From Blastocatellia bacterium (GTDB taxonomy: Bacteria > Acidobacteriota > Blastocatellia > Chloracidobacteriales > Chloracidobacteriaceae), in the NCBI GenBank assembly GCA_019695185.1, contig JAIBAN010000037.1:1-64000 (forward strand): 64,000 bases of DNA, read 5' to 3'. Positions within the stretch are counted from its first letter, which is position 1, and the number at the start of each line of letters is the position of its first letter. Of this stretch, positions 27,201 to 38,500 are shown one piece after another. The position numbers and the translations under genes are program-made. The notes beneath the pieces were generated by a model that saw nothing but the letters and a program-made list of their open reading frames with translations, was not told where the DNA came from and searched no databases.

Positions 27201-27919
27201 TGTACGGTTCAGCCGAAAAAATGGGGTATACCAGAATCTGCAATTTCCTGGGACAAATGAAGGAAATACTTGAGTCCCAAAAGGCAGTTCCCGATCAAAC
27301 ATATCTGTTGGATCCTTCGGCTGTTAAAGTCCTTGAATTGTATGAACAATTAGCGTTGGTTTTACCAAAAACATTTGCGCTTGAATTGTCAGAATCAGAT
27401 TTGAACAGCAAGAAAGAAGTTCTGATCGTTAAATTCATCTTGAAACAATTGCCGGAAATCAATGAAAAAATGATGAACCGGATCATCCTCGCCGGCCTCT
27501 CGACGTTTGACAAGTTTATGCACAGCAGTCCTGATGAAATCTCGGCTGTGACCGGGCTGAACAAAAAACAGGGAGAGGATGTGTTTATGAAGTTTTATCA
27601 ATACCGACACATCTATTACCGGCACAATGATGACGAGTACAAAGAAAAATTTATTGAGATGTATGAGGTCAAACTTAATATCCTGACTGAACTCCATCAG
27701 GAGATTGAGTCTTTGATTGCCGGAATGAAGAATGAAACGGACGAACTCAAGGCAAAAATAAACGGCCTTAAAATGGACCGACAAAGAACCCTGTGGTCAA
27801 TTTTTATTCTACTTTGTATCAAAGAAGAATATGACCTGATTGAAATGGTTCAGCAATCGGTTTTTGATGTCAGATTACAGCGTTTGGGTGAGTATTTGGA
27901 CAGGCTGGCAACCGTCTGA
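24242..27919 (+). CDS. Large cytosolic PATAN/winged-helix protein with helical-repeat core
   Basis: A 1225-residue protein without signal or membrane segment. The ATG at 24242 follows AGGAGAAG. The first about 600 residues are alpha-helical with HEAT-like pairs. Residues about 545-650 include a region resembling a PATAN/DUF4388 domain ('GMSGKLRVKTI...CSIEFDHGEAQKA', 'AFYWTFLLDP'), which mediates protein contacts in gliding and two-component systems. Around 690-760 there is a winged-helix segment ('INTLQQVTRLSKFDLYKILFYLNKQNLVLID'), as often follows PATAN. An acidic linker with Pro-rich PPPPPVVE and Asp-rich DDDIDKLFDE sits near 910-960. The last about 50 residues are a coiled coil. It looks like a signalling scaffold; no enzyme motif is visible. 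Confidence 0.7.
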   Translation: MDEALQLAIIDFEAFLSGQKAPALVGHSLMTVMRTDVRTVSHIVLSWAMRQQSNPLPYTVLQARNKVFDIFFYRIVKFDGIYKFFPSFEATLIQFCPPQFQPNVSALFSQNRWEDIRPIGDIKQQPVFALEKRTEAAVTEAAFNEDIYKNVTHNILALENRYTFADEKVGAEMAEHTARVANLFKDFVGFVKDKQSRKEIFVANEADKDAVYENKKRFNIEDYVVQSLDVAVAFFNDDFLLQSVQMIDLIMDLAQQRGFSIEGSQRFQSKYNLFSTRKIEEYTNNRINRSLVGSVLGIFKGWYPLPLLDQLQVEENRRTRRIILNVLECYGSGIHSTLLAELMNCSDQTPWYYIRNLVYLLGKIVVSDPQAKNQVADSVDRHLRPTSMRPLNLQCISTLGFLANEAAQEKLIAKLATFRKFEDAASVEMANKIALTLIGFETEKAIDAALDFALKHWSNEYVERFSQVNLPTRVVSNLANKIRAEIKKMRMTFSLLGNVETAANLLRAIGQSRSEEVRSLCLEIQKTLPATNALHMRAKNLMDQPTVTVPELAPDKLLNRLALAKNVPEMVLYAFEAGMSGKLRVKTIDAVDCSIEFDHGEAQKAGISSHYVDQENAFYWTFLLDPRDINQVTFGVPSTNLNATLSGLQLNVSTHQLIHEALLQKGEVQQIASNSIMPDSRFSQRKVSNYFLQFKGAEDPAKCKIVWDALALGPDINTLQQVTRLSKFDLYKILFYLNKQNLVLIDADKKVSDATQVGDGLNMLELYLQRIAKKPVLFNSYKASAEVCEEIATASTDDVVKFAMGVLHRYYWNAFASRQVFVEANLAVCDQVIELVATYVKAKTPVNKEALLSYINFSFQEQDASLLPPPPPVVETTVLQKLENIQLGNDAFDDDIDKLFDESAVDDMFGALDTAMGQTGSDIPSFGQDSGLTETEEMMLMDLYDNIAVAYVKPLKDFIREIQLNQKIKRKTSLEWIEMVEPSVNLLYGSAEKMGYTRICNFLGQMKEILESQKAVPDQTYLLDPSAVKVLELYEQLALVLPKTFALELSESDLNSKKEVLIVKFILKQLPEINEKMMNRIILAGLSTFDKFMHSSPDEISAVTGLNKKQGEDVFMKFYQYRHIYYRHNDDEYKEKFIEMYEVKLNILTELHQEIESLIAGMKNETDELKAKINGLKMDRQRTLWSIFILLCIKEEYDLIEMVQQSVFDVRLQRLGEYLDRLATV

Positions 27920-28095
27920 TAAGAGGCTGGAGCCTGAACATTAGGGCTTATTCTTCTTACTTAGAAAAGAAGTAGACCCTGAACCCTGAACCCTGAACTC
28001 TGAACCCTGAACTCTGAACCCTGAACTCTGAACTTGAATCTCTTCGGTTTAACGTTATTATCGGAAGTTCTTGATCAAAGGAAAATCAAACTGAC
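27920..28095. repeat. AACCCTG/AACTCTG heptamer array
   Basis: About eight tandem seven-base units alternating GAACCCT and GAACTCT run from about 27976 to 28035, just upstream of the metallo-hydrolase gene. There is no inverted partner nearby. Confidence 0.75.
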
Positions 28096-29496
28096 ATGGC
28101 CAAACTTCATTTTCTGGGGGCCGCCGGAACGGTCACTGGCTCAAAATTTGTGGTTGAAGCGGGCGGCAGCCGTTTGATGATTGATTGCGGGCTTTTTCAA
28201 GGGCTGAAAGAACTGCGGATGCGCAACTGGGACCCACTTCCGCTGACGGCCAAATCCATCAACTTTGTCGTCCTGACCCATGCCCATATTGACCACACAG
28301 GGTATTTGCCCCGTTTGATCCGGGATGGATTTGATGGACCGGTTTATGCCACCAAGGCGACCGCTGACCTGCTCCAGTTGATGTTACCCGATTCAGCCCG
28401 CATCCAGGAAGAAGACGCCGAGTATGCCAACCGCAAGCGCTATTCCAAGCATGCCCCCGCATTACCGCTCTACACGGAACGGGATGCACGGGCGGCACTC
28501 CGGCAGGTTACGGGGTTTGATTACAACGAAGAAGTGTCTTTGGGGCGCAAATTCCACATTCGTTTTTTACAGGCGGGGCACATTCTTGGTTCCAGTTTTG
28601 TCGAGGTCAACGTCACTCACAACGAACGCGAGCCTTTTACCATCCTCTTTTCCGGGGACATTGGCCGTTACAATGAACCAATTCTGAATGACCCGACGGC
28701 TGTTCCCGAAGCTGATTATTTGCTGGTTGAATCAACCTACGGAGACCGGTTGCACGACCACGCCAACCCTAAAGATCAATTGGCGGAAATCATCAACGCC
28801 ACGGCTGAACGGGATGGCAAAATCATCATCCCGGCTTTTGCCGTTGGCCGGACCCAGCTTTTGATTTATTACATTCGGGAACTGGAAAACGAAGGCCGGA
28901 TACCGGTGCTGCCGGTGCTGGTGGATTCACCCATGGGGGTTTCGGCCACGAAGATTTACAGCCGCCACACGGAAGAGCACGATTTGGACATGTTGACGCT
29001 CCAGCAGGAAAATGAAAATCCGTTGGCGACACGCCAGTTCAAGTTAATCCAAAACGTCAATCTGTCCAAATCCATCAATAACCTCAAAGGTGCCGCCATT
29101 ATTATTTCCGCTTCCGGAATGGCGACCGGCGGGCGGGTTTTGCATCATCTGGCGCAACACCTTCCACATGAACAGAATACGGTTGTCCTGGTGGGCTATC
29201 AGGCGGTGGGCACCAGAGGTCGGCGGCTGCAAAATGGAGAGAAGGAAATCAAGATTCACGGAGAGTGGATTCCTGTGCGGGCACGGGTGGAAAGCATCGG
29301 AAGCCTCTCAGCCCATGCCGATGCCAGTGAAATCCTGCGCTGGTTGGGGGAATTCAAACGGCCACCCCGGAAAACGTTTGTGGTTCACGGTGAACCTGAA
29401 TCCTCGGCTGCCCTGCGCGAAAGAATTGTTCGGGAATTGGGGTGGAATGTGGAAATTCCAGCCTATCTGGATGTTGCTTCCTTAGGGGAAGTGTAA
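28096..29496 (+). CDS. Beta-CASP RNA-processing metallo-beta-lactamase-fold protein
   Basis: A 466-residue hydrolase of the CPSF-73/YSH1-like group. The metal site is the motif HAHIDHTG (about 56-63), followed by the second His/Asp motifs (HILGSSF near 165, GDIGRYNEP near 195). The beta-CASP part has 'ISASGMATGGRVLHHL' (about 335-350) and the C-terminal RMMBL motifs 'SLSAHADASEI' and 'VHGEPESSAALRERI'. All zinc ligands appear present, so it is likely an active endo- or exoribonuclease. Length is normal for the family. It is followed by a strong terminator shared with the convergent giant gene. RNA targets are unknown, but it is 14 kb from the RNA-repair island. Confidence 0.92.
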   Translation: MAKLHFLGAAGTVTGSKFVVEAGGSRLMIDCGLFQGLKELRMRNWDPLPLTAKSINFVVLTHAHIDHTGYLPRLIRDGFDGPVYATKATADLLQLMLPDSARIQEEDAEYANRKRYSKHAPALPLYTERDARAALRQVTGFDYNEEVSLGRKFHIRFLQAGHILGSSFVEVNVTHNEREPFTILFSGDIGRYNEPILNDPTAVPEADYLLVESTYGDRLHDHANPKDQLAEIINATAERDGKIIIPAFAVGRTQLLIYYIRELENEGRIPVLPVLVDSPMGVSATKIYSRHTEEHDLDMLTLQQENENPLATRQFKLIQNVNLSKSINNLKGAAIIISASGMATGGRVLHHLAQHLPHEQNTVVLVGYQAVGTRGRRLQNGEKEIKIHGEWIPVRARVESIGSLSAHADASEILRWLGEFKRPPRKTFVVHGEPESSAALRERIVRELGWNVEIPAYLDVASLGEV

Positions 29497-29519
29497 GTGC
29501 AGATGAAAACCTGAGCCGG

Positions 29520-29579
29520 TTGGGAACGCGGAGACTGGTCGTAGCGAGTGACAACGCCGACCAGTTTCCGCGTTCCCAA
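29520..29579. terminator. Bidirectional terminator between convergent genes
   Basis: A 21-bp inverted repeat (arms of TTGGGAACGCGG... and CCGCGTTCCCAA type) with one mismatch and an 18-base loop, between the stop of the metallo-hydrolase gene and the stop of the giant gene. T-rich sequence follows on the plus strand (ATTTTAAAA). Confidence 0.8.
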
Positions 29580-29581
29580 TT

Positions 29582-32500
29582 TTAAAAAGAAATCTGCCTG
29601 AGCAATACTGCTCGCAAAACAGTCACATCAAAAGCATCCACAATCCCGTCCCCGTAGCTCCCATTGGCATTGAAGGGAGCCACATCCGCTGCCAGTCGTT
29701 GTCGGGGGGCGGCACCGATTTGCCCCAGGGCCACCGCCAACTGGGTGGTCAAATCAAGGGCGGTCAGGATGCCGTCGCCATCCACATCGCCAATCAGGAC
29801 AAAATCCGAAAAAGTCCCGTTCGGGTCTGCCGGATTGCCGATGTTGGTCGGCAAACTGCGGGAGGTAATATCCGATGCTCCGGGAACCCGAATGGTCAAA
29901 AATCCGTTGAGATTGGCCGTCCCGATGTCGGAAACCGGGACCACTGCTCGAATCATCCCAGGGTTGACCAGACTGAGCGAAGCCGCTGGAATCCGGCGGT
30001 CACCGCCAAAAAAGACCTGAGTTCCGGCGGCAAACCCGGTTCCCCGGATGGTGATGGTCTTACCCGGCGCGGTGGCCAGCGGATAAAACTGGGTAATGGT
30101 TACCTGACCGGCTTCAACCGTGGCTTCATTCGAAGGGTCTGAATCTCCCGCCTGTTTGAACGCCCGCACCCGATAGGTGTAACGCACCCCCGGTTCCGTG
30201 CTCTGGTCGGTAAACTGGGTTACATTGGGTGCCGTCACGGTCAGCAGGGCAAAGGTCCCGCCTTCGGTTCGGCGCTCAATTTTGAATCCGGCTTCATTGT
30301 CACTGTTATCGGCCCACCGCAACTGAACCTGGGAGGATTGGTCCCGCTGGGCCGTCAAACCGGTTGGCCCCGGCAGGCGGACAATCAACCGGAAGGAAGT
30401 CCGGGTGGTCTGCCCACAGGAATCCGTTGCTTGCACGGTAAAGGAATATTGTCCCAAGAGCAGCGCGTCGTCGGTCACTGCCAGGGTGACATTTCCGCTG
30501 GCCCGGTCAATCGTCACTATGCCGCCCGGAATCGTGGGCGGCTCCACCGTCAGATTAAAGGTTGTTTCATCATCTCTGGGCGGAGCACTGGCTGGAATCG
30601 TGGCGGTTCGGATGGAAGTCACCGACAGGTCCGCATAGGTTCCCAGGGTGGGAGGTTGATTGGTGATGACATCCACCAATATTGGTGTGCTGGCGGTGAG
30701 TTGGCCGTCGGAAACCTCCAATAGCACCGATACCAGATTGGCCGGGACCGAGCAACCAACGGTAACCTGAGCCGAAATCTCACCATTGACGTTGGTCAGG
30801 TTGGTGATTGAAATGCCGGAAGGCAGGTTCCTGAGACTGACCTGCAAATTCCCGGCAGGGGTTCCGGCATCCCGAACGGTTGCCAGCAAGGCTGACTGGA
30901 GCGTGGCTCCCTGACGCAATGCCACCGGGTCTCCAGCCCGTACCGTCGGGGCCAGATTGACCACCTCCAGCCGGAAACTTTGGGTCACCGTTCCGCCGCA
31001 GTTACCGGTCCCCGAAACGTTTACCACATAGGTTCCGGCGGGACCGGCTTTACCAATGGTCACCACTCCGGTGGGGGCGACCTGAACGGTTCCGGCAAAC
31101 GTGTTGGGTGTCACGGAAACAATCAGGCCATTGGTGCCCAAACCGTCCGGCGGAGCCGATGGGTTGACCTCCGTGGTTTGACCTTCATTGACAAAATTGT
31201 CAGTGTAGCGTCCCAGGGTGGGAATGCCTGATTGAACGTTGACCACAATATCGGCGGTGACGCCCTGTTGCCGGTCTGAGACCTGAATCGTGAAAATGTT
31301 GGGGCCCAGTGCGGCAGAACAGGTGGCTTCAATCGTTGCGGACACTGTGCCGTTGTTGTTGACCAGTCCGGAAATGACCAGTCCCGGTGCCGCATTCACC
31401 AAAGAAACACGCAATTCATTCGCCTGACTTCCTACATCCCGGATGGTGGCAAACGTGGAAAGCGAGCCCGGTTGCCCCTGGCGGCGGTTGATTGGTCCGG
31501 AAACCGTGACGGTTGGCGGGACATTTACCACCGTCAGGGTGAAGGTTTGCGTGACAAAACTGCCGCTGTTGTCCGTTGCCTTCACCGTTACGGTATAGAC
31601 GCCTTGCGGCTGGGCATTGGAAATCGAAAGCCGCCCCGTCGCCGGGTCACCAACGAACTGTCCCTGGAATCCGGGAGCGGAAGCCGTCAAACCAACCACC
31701 GAACCATCAGGGTCGGTTGGCGGCACCGTGGGAACCACCACCACCGACTGTCCTTCGTTGACCGTGGTCGGAGGATAGGAGCCCAGGGTGGGCGGCTGGT
31801 TGACCGGGGCATTGACTTGCAGGAAGAAACTCCGGGTGGTGGAGGCATTACAGTTTTCGGAAACCGTGACCGAAACCGTATAGGTGCCCGGCGGGTTGGC
31901 ATTGGAAATACTCACAACACCCGTGGCTGGGGCCACGGAAATGGTCCCACCAAACCCCGGAGCATTGACGGTGACACCGGTGATGGTTCCGTTGTCTGAT
32001 GGAGGTGCGCTGGGAGTCACCGTGGTTGAACCTCCAGCCGTAACGGTGGTGGTGGGATACGTCCCCAGCCCTGGGGCCGTGTTCGGTGTCACATTAATGG
32101 ATAAGTTCCCGGTGTTGACCAGCCCGCCGCCGTCGGTGACCTGTAAGATGGCAACTCCACTCACCGCAAAGCAACTGGCTGAAACCTGACCTGTCACCGT
32201 TCCATTTGAATTGGTGAGGTTGGTAAGTGTGACCCCGGTAGGAACGGAAAGAACATTCACCAACAGGTTCCCGGCAGGTGTTTCCGAATCCGAAACAGTA
32301 GCGATAGTCAATGTCTGGGCCGGGCTGCCTTGTTGGACTGTAATCGGCCCGGCTGGGGTAATGGTCGGCTGGGTGTTTCCGGCTAATACCTGGAGGGAAA
32401 ATGAAGTGCTCGACGTGGCCCCGCAATTATCCAGACTTGTCACCGTTACGGTATAGTTCCCCGGTGGATTGGCATTGGTGATGGTGACAATACCAGTTGC

Positions 32501-35500
32501 CGAATTAACGGAAATGGTTCCGGTAAATGAGGTGCCAGCAGAAGCTGAAAGTGAAAAGGTACCGTTATCGGTGGGAGGTAACGTTGGGTTCACGGTGGTC
32601 CCGCCCCCGGCTCCAACCGAGGTGGCGGAATAGGTTCCCAGCACTGCCGGTTGGTTGGCCGTCACGTTGATGACCAATGTTGCGTTGGCTGTGCCCAGTG
32701 AAGCATCCGTTACAGTCAGGGTCACCGGCCCCCCAGTCGCCACACAGGTGGCGGTGATGTCTGCGGTCACCGTTCCGCCCGTGTTGACAATGTTGTTGAT
32801 GGAAATACCCGGAGGGGGAGTTTGAGCTGTCACAATCAGGTTGCCTGCCGGTGTCTCAACATCTGAAACCGTGGCAATCATGAAATTGACTGGCAAACTG
32901 CCGGCTTGAACTGAAACAGGTGCTGCCGGAGTGATTGTGGGTGGCGTATTGCCCGCCAACACCTGCAAGGTAAAGCTGGTGGTTGAGAAATCAAGACAAT
33001 TATCCAGGCCGTCCACTGTTACCGTGTAAGTTCCCGGCGGGTTGGCATTGGAAATCGTCACAGCTCCGGTGGTTTGGTTGACGGAGGCCGTTCCGGAAAA
33101 GCTGCCGCTAACGGAAACAGCCAGTGAAAAGGTTCCATTGTCGGTTGGGGGCGCTGATGGAGTGACCACCATCGTGCCACCCTGCGAAATAGTGGTGGCG
33201 GAATAGGTGCCCAAGGTGACCGGTTGGTTGGGGGCCACGTTGATTGTCAAGGTTCCGGTGGCCATAGCTGATGAGGCATCGGTTACGGTCAGCGTGACCG
33301 CGCCACTGCCTGCCGCACAGCTTGTGCTGATGTCGGCAGTGATGGCACCGCCGGTATTGACGATATTGGCAATCGTGACTCCGGGTGGCGGAGCGCCAGC
33401 CGTGACAATCAGATTTCCCGGCGGAGTTTCGACATCGGAAACCGTGGCAATCGGGAAGGTGGCGGGCACGCTGCCTGCCTGAATGGTGACCGGAGCCGCC
33501 GGAGTAATCGTCGGCGGGGTATTGGACGCGTTGACATTCAACGTAAACGTTGCATTTGAAATGGCTCCGCAGTTGTCGAGACTTGAAACCGTCACCGTAT
33601 AGGTGCCTGGCGGGTTGGCATTGGAAATTGTTACATCTCCGGTTACAGAATTCACCGAAGCCGTACCCGTAAACCCACTGCTCACGGAAACGGACAGCGA
33701 AAACGTCCCGTTGTCCGTGGGGGCTGCCGACGAACTAACCACCATGGTCCCCCCCTGGGTGATGGTTGTGGTGGCATAGCTTCCCAGGACGACAGGTTGA
33801 TTGGGCGTCACGTTGATGGTGAGCATCCCGGTTGCCATGGCGGAACCGGCATCCGTTACAATGAGGGTAACCGGTCCACTGACAGCTCCACAGGTGGTGC
33901 TGATATCAGCGGTGATAGCTCCGGCAGTATTGACAATGTTGGCAATATTGACACCTGTTGGTCGGCTGCCGATGGTGACAACCAGGTTTCCTGCCGGGGT
34001 TTCAACGTCGGAAACCGTAGCAATTGGAAATGTGGTGGGAGAACTGCCCGCTTGAATCGTAACCGGGGCCGCCGGGGTAATGGTGGGCGGCGTGTTGGGA
34101 GCCCCCACCGGCACACAGGTGGAAAATTCAGAAGTATTTTGGGAGGCTCCGGTACTGGTGGCCGTGGCTGTGACAGCGAATGGTACTGAGGGAACCGTCT
34201 GGTTAAAATTGATGGTGGCATTGCCGCCGGTGTCGGTGGTGACCATCATGGTTCCGAGAAAGGACTCACCTTCACCGTTGCCCGACCCGTCACAGGCCGT
34301 GTTTCCGTAAAAATCAATGACAAAGAGCGTGTTGGCGGTGCTGTTGAAATTGCCCGTCACGGTCAGAGTTCCGGCTCCGCCGGTCACCGATGTCAGTACC
34401 GGGAAATTTTGCAGCGTATTGGGGCCGCTGTCGGCGTCTCCGGAGTCATTGGCTGTGACGCCGTTTGCACCCAGGTCAATTCCCAGTCCGCCATTTTGAA
34501 AAATGGAGTTGCTCCGGATGACGGTTCCGGTGGCAGTGCTTTCAATGGCCACCCCGGTGGAGCCATTGAAGGCGATGAGGTTGCCGTTGTTAATTCCTCC
34601 CACCACATTGTTGTTGGCATCCTTAATGGCGACACCTCTCCCAGTGTTGGGAATGCCGCCGGTGCCGGCCAAATCCGTCCCAATTTGATTCCTGGAAACC
34701 GTATTGCCGACTGACTGGGCAAACTCAATCCGCACACCATTCCCGGCATTTCCGGAAATCAGATTGCCGCTGCCGGCCACCGTGCCCCCGATGAGGTTGC
34801 CATTGCTTTGGACGACATAAACTCCATCCCCGCCGTTGCCCAAAGCGGCTGAGCCGGAGGCATTGGTGCCAATAAAATTGCCTTGCACCTGGTTGCCGGA
34901 GGGCGTCATGTGATTATCCAACAGAACTCCGTGAGAGAGGTTGCCGGAAATCACATTTCGTTCTGTCGGGCTGGTGCCTCCGACCATATTGTTTTGTGCT
35001 TCAAACCCAATGCGGACACCCATTTCACCATTGGGAATGGCGGTTGTTCCAGTGGCATTGGTACCGATGGCATTTCCCTGAACCACATTTCCGGTGGCCC
35101 CGGCACCGGTTATGGCAACTCCGGCAAAGCCGCCGGAAGGGCCGGTATTGTTGCCGGAAATGACATTTTTCGACCCGCCAATCATACCTCCAATCGCATT
35201 GTTGGGAGCATCGTTGATGAAGACCCCGCTCCGGACATTTCCCAGAGGAGCCGTTCCGCCCACGTTCGTCCCAATGAAATTTCCCTGGACGATATTGTTT
35301 TGGGCCTGATTTCCGGCAATTTCCAACCCATCGTCGGCATTCCCTGAAATCACATTCGCCAATGCTGCGTTGGTCCCCCCAATCTGGTTTCCGGCAGAAT
35401 TCCCCACCGCAATCCCATTGTCCCCGTTGGGAATGGCGGAAACCCCGGCCGGATTGGTCCCGATAAAATTTCCCTGAATGGCGGTGTTCATCGGGTTATT

Positions 35501-38500
35501 GACGGCACTGGTCGTCAAAATGAAAATACCGTTGTTCGTATTGCCGGAAATCACATTGCCAGACCCGGCGGCCTGACCACCGATGGTGGTCATTTGGGCA
35601 TCGTCCACTTCGATTCCGTAAATATTCGGCAGGGCGGCGGTTCCCGATGCGGTGATACCAATATAATTTCCTTGAATCTGGTTTCCCACACTTGTCGGGT
35701 TGACCACATAAATTCCGTATCCGGAATTCCCTGAAATGACATTTCGAGCAGTGGAGGTTGTTCCGCCAATCATATTATTGCTGCCGTCAATGCCTACTCC
35801 ATCCCCACCATTAGGCAAAGCCGTGGCACCTGTTTGCTCGGTCCCAATGTAATTCCCCTGGACGAAATTTCCATCGGAGCCGAGAAAGACCCCGTTCGCC
35901 AAGTTGCCGGATATCACATTCCGCATGCCACTGCCTGAACCACCAATCACATTGCCAGTGGCGTTGGTGGCGGTGGCCACTCCGTGCAGTGTATTTCCGA
36001 TAGCAGTGGTGCCGTTGGCTCCAATTCCGATGAAATTGCCTTCGATGTGATTATTGGTGGTGGGTGAGCCCTGGATCAAAATTCCATGCTGGCCGCTGGC
36101 GCAAATCACATTGCGAGCGCTGGCAGTGGTGCCGCCAATCAGGTTGTTGGATGAGGCCACCAGAATATTGGAATTGGAATTTCCCAAAGGGCTGTTTCCG
36201 GTATTGTCGGTTCCCAACAGATTCCCCTGAATGGTGTTGGTATTCGAGCTGGTTCCCAATGCAATGCCAAACCCCGTATTTCCTGAAATCAAATTGCCGG
36301 CATTGGCCACCGTGCCACCCACCTGGTTATTGCCGGATGCCCCGTCAATGATGATTCCACCTGCCAGGTTTCCCAGCGCGGCTGTTCCCGCCGCATTGGT
36401 GCCAATCAAATTTCCCTGGACTTGATTATTCTGGGCCGAATCTCCGTTGATATGAACACCGGAACCCTGGCCGCCGGCAATCACATTTCCCGCACCAATG
36501 GTCGTGCCGCCAATCGTGCAATTGGTACTGTTGACGATGAGAAGGCTGTCACCCACATTGCCCAAGCTTCCTGTGCCGTTCACGGTCACACCAATATAAT
36601 TGCCCTGAACGTTGATATTGGATGAAGCCCCAATCAGCCTCAGCCCACCCTGCAAGTTGCCTGAAATCACATTCCGGTCGGCGGCAGTCGTGCCCCCAAT
36701 TAAAACGTTTGAACCGCCGTTGATACTGATTCCGAAGTTCTCATTTGCAAGCGCTCCGTTGCCAGTGGAGTCAACCCCGATAAAATTGCTTTTAATAGTT
36801 CCGGAACCTGAAAGCAGTTCAATCCCAGCCTGTATGTTTCCGGAAATCTGATTGCCTTGGCCGGCCCCGGTCCCTCCGACGGTAATGGCCGCCGAGCTTT
36901 GCGCCAAGACACCGGACCCGCCATTGCCCAGAGCCACATTGTTTGTGGCATCAACCCCAATCCGGTTTCCAAACACCTGACCGTTGGCACCCGCCCCGTC
37001 AAAGAAAATCCCATGCCGGGTGTTCCCGCTAATCAGGTTGCCCAGGCCGGTTCCGCCTCCAATCGTCACATTTGAGGCCCCGCTTTCCACTGTGATTCCA
37101 TCAATGTCGTTGGGCAGCGCCACCATACCGGTGATGTCCGTGCCAATGTAGTTTCCTTCTATCAAAAGGCCGCTGGCCGTCGAACCGGAGGTAAAAACTC
37201 CGGAAAGCTGGTTGCCGGAAATAATATTGCGGACTTGAGGAACATTGCCGCCCACTTTGTTAAAGGCCGTGGCTTGGCTGTAAACCCCATGCGCCATATT
37301 TGGCAGGCTGGCGGTTCCTGCCGGGTCCGTTCCAATCAGGTTGCCAAAAACAAAATTGGAAGTTGCCCCGTCAAACAGTCCCACCCCGGACAGGAAATTT
37401 CCCGAAATCAGGTTTCCGGCTCCAGCCACCGCACCCCCAATGACATTGTTTTGCGGACTTCCGTTAAAAATGGAAACTCCATAAAACCCGTTTCCCAGGG
37501 GTTCGTCGGCCAGGGCCGTTGTGCCGATGTAATTTCCCTGGATCAGATTGCTGTTGGTAAGCGGATTGAAAATGCTGACCCCATCCCGGACATTCCCGGA
37601 AATAATGTTCCGGGCTGCCGCAGAGGTTCCACCAATCAGGTTGTTTTGGGTTCCACCAAACAGTTCCACACCAACCGCCGCATTGGGGGCATCAGTATTT
37701 CCTGCGGCCACCGTGCCGATGCGGTTTCCCTGAACCAGTACGCTCTGGGTAAGTGAGCCGGTAATTTCGATTCCGTCATCACCGTTTCCGGAAAGAACGT
37801 TGGTCGAACCAACCACCGTATCTCCGATTTTATTGTTGATGCCAACCGGCGTGCTGCCGGAAATCACCACGACGCCCGAACCCTGATTGGGCAATGGGTT
37901 ATTTCCGGAAATATCCACCCCGATGTAATTTCCAATGACTTTGTTATTGGCTCCAGCAGGGGTGCCATCGTCACTGCCAAAGAAAACCCCATGTGTGAGG
38001 TTGCCGGAAATCAGATTTCTCAGGATAGGAGTGGTGCCTCCGATGGTGTTGGAGGCTGCACCACCAAAAATCAGGATGCCATTTCCGTTGGGTGCTGCCG
38101 CTGTTCCAGCGATATTGGTTCCGAGCAGGTTTCCCTGAATGTTGATGTTGTTTCCCTTGAGGGCAATGGCTGCTCCGTCGCCGGACGAACCCTGCGGGGT
38201 ATTTTGAATGCACAGTCCTGAAATCGTCGAATTGCTGGCATTTACAGCCAGCAGGCCACCAAACCCTGCTGACAGGGCGGAACCGTCAATCACAATGGTC
38301 CCCACTGTGGCATTGATGATGACTGGGTCGTTGATCGGCGGCAACTGCGAGCTGAGTGAAATCGTCCCCGAAATACTGAAGGTGATGTTGTCCATGACCC
38401 CGATGCTTGCATTGGAATCCAGAATGGCTTGTCGCAATGACCCTGGTCCAGCGTCATTGGTGGTCGAGACATCAAGGTTGACCCGTGGTTCGGTTTGAAT

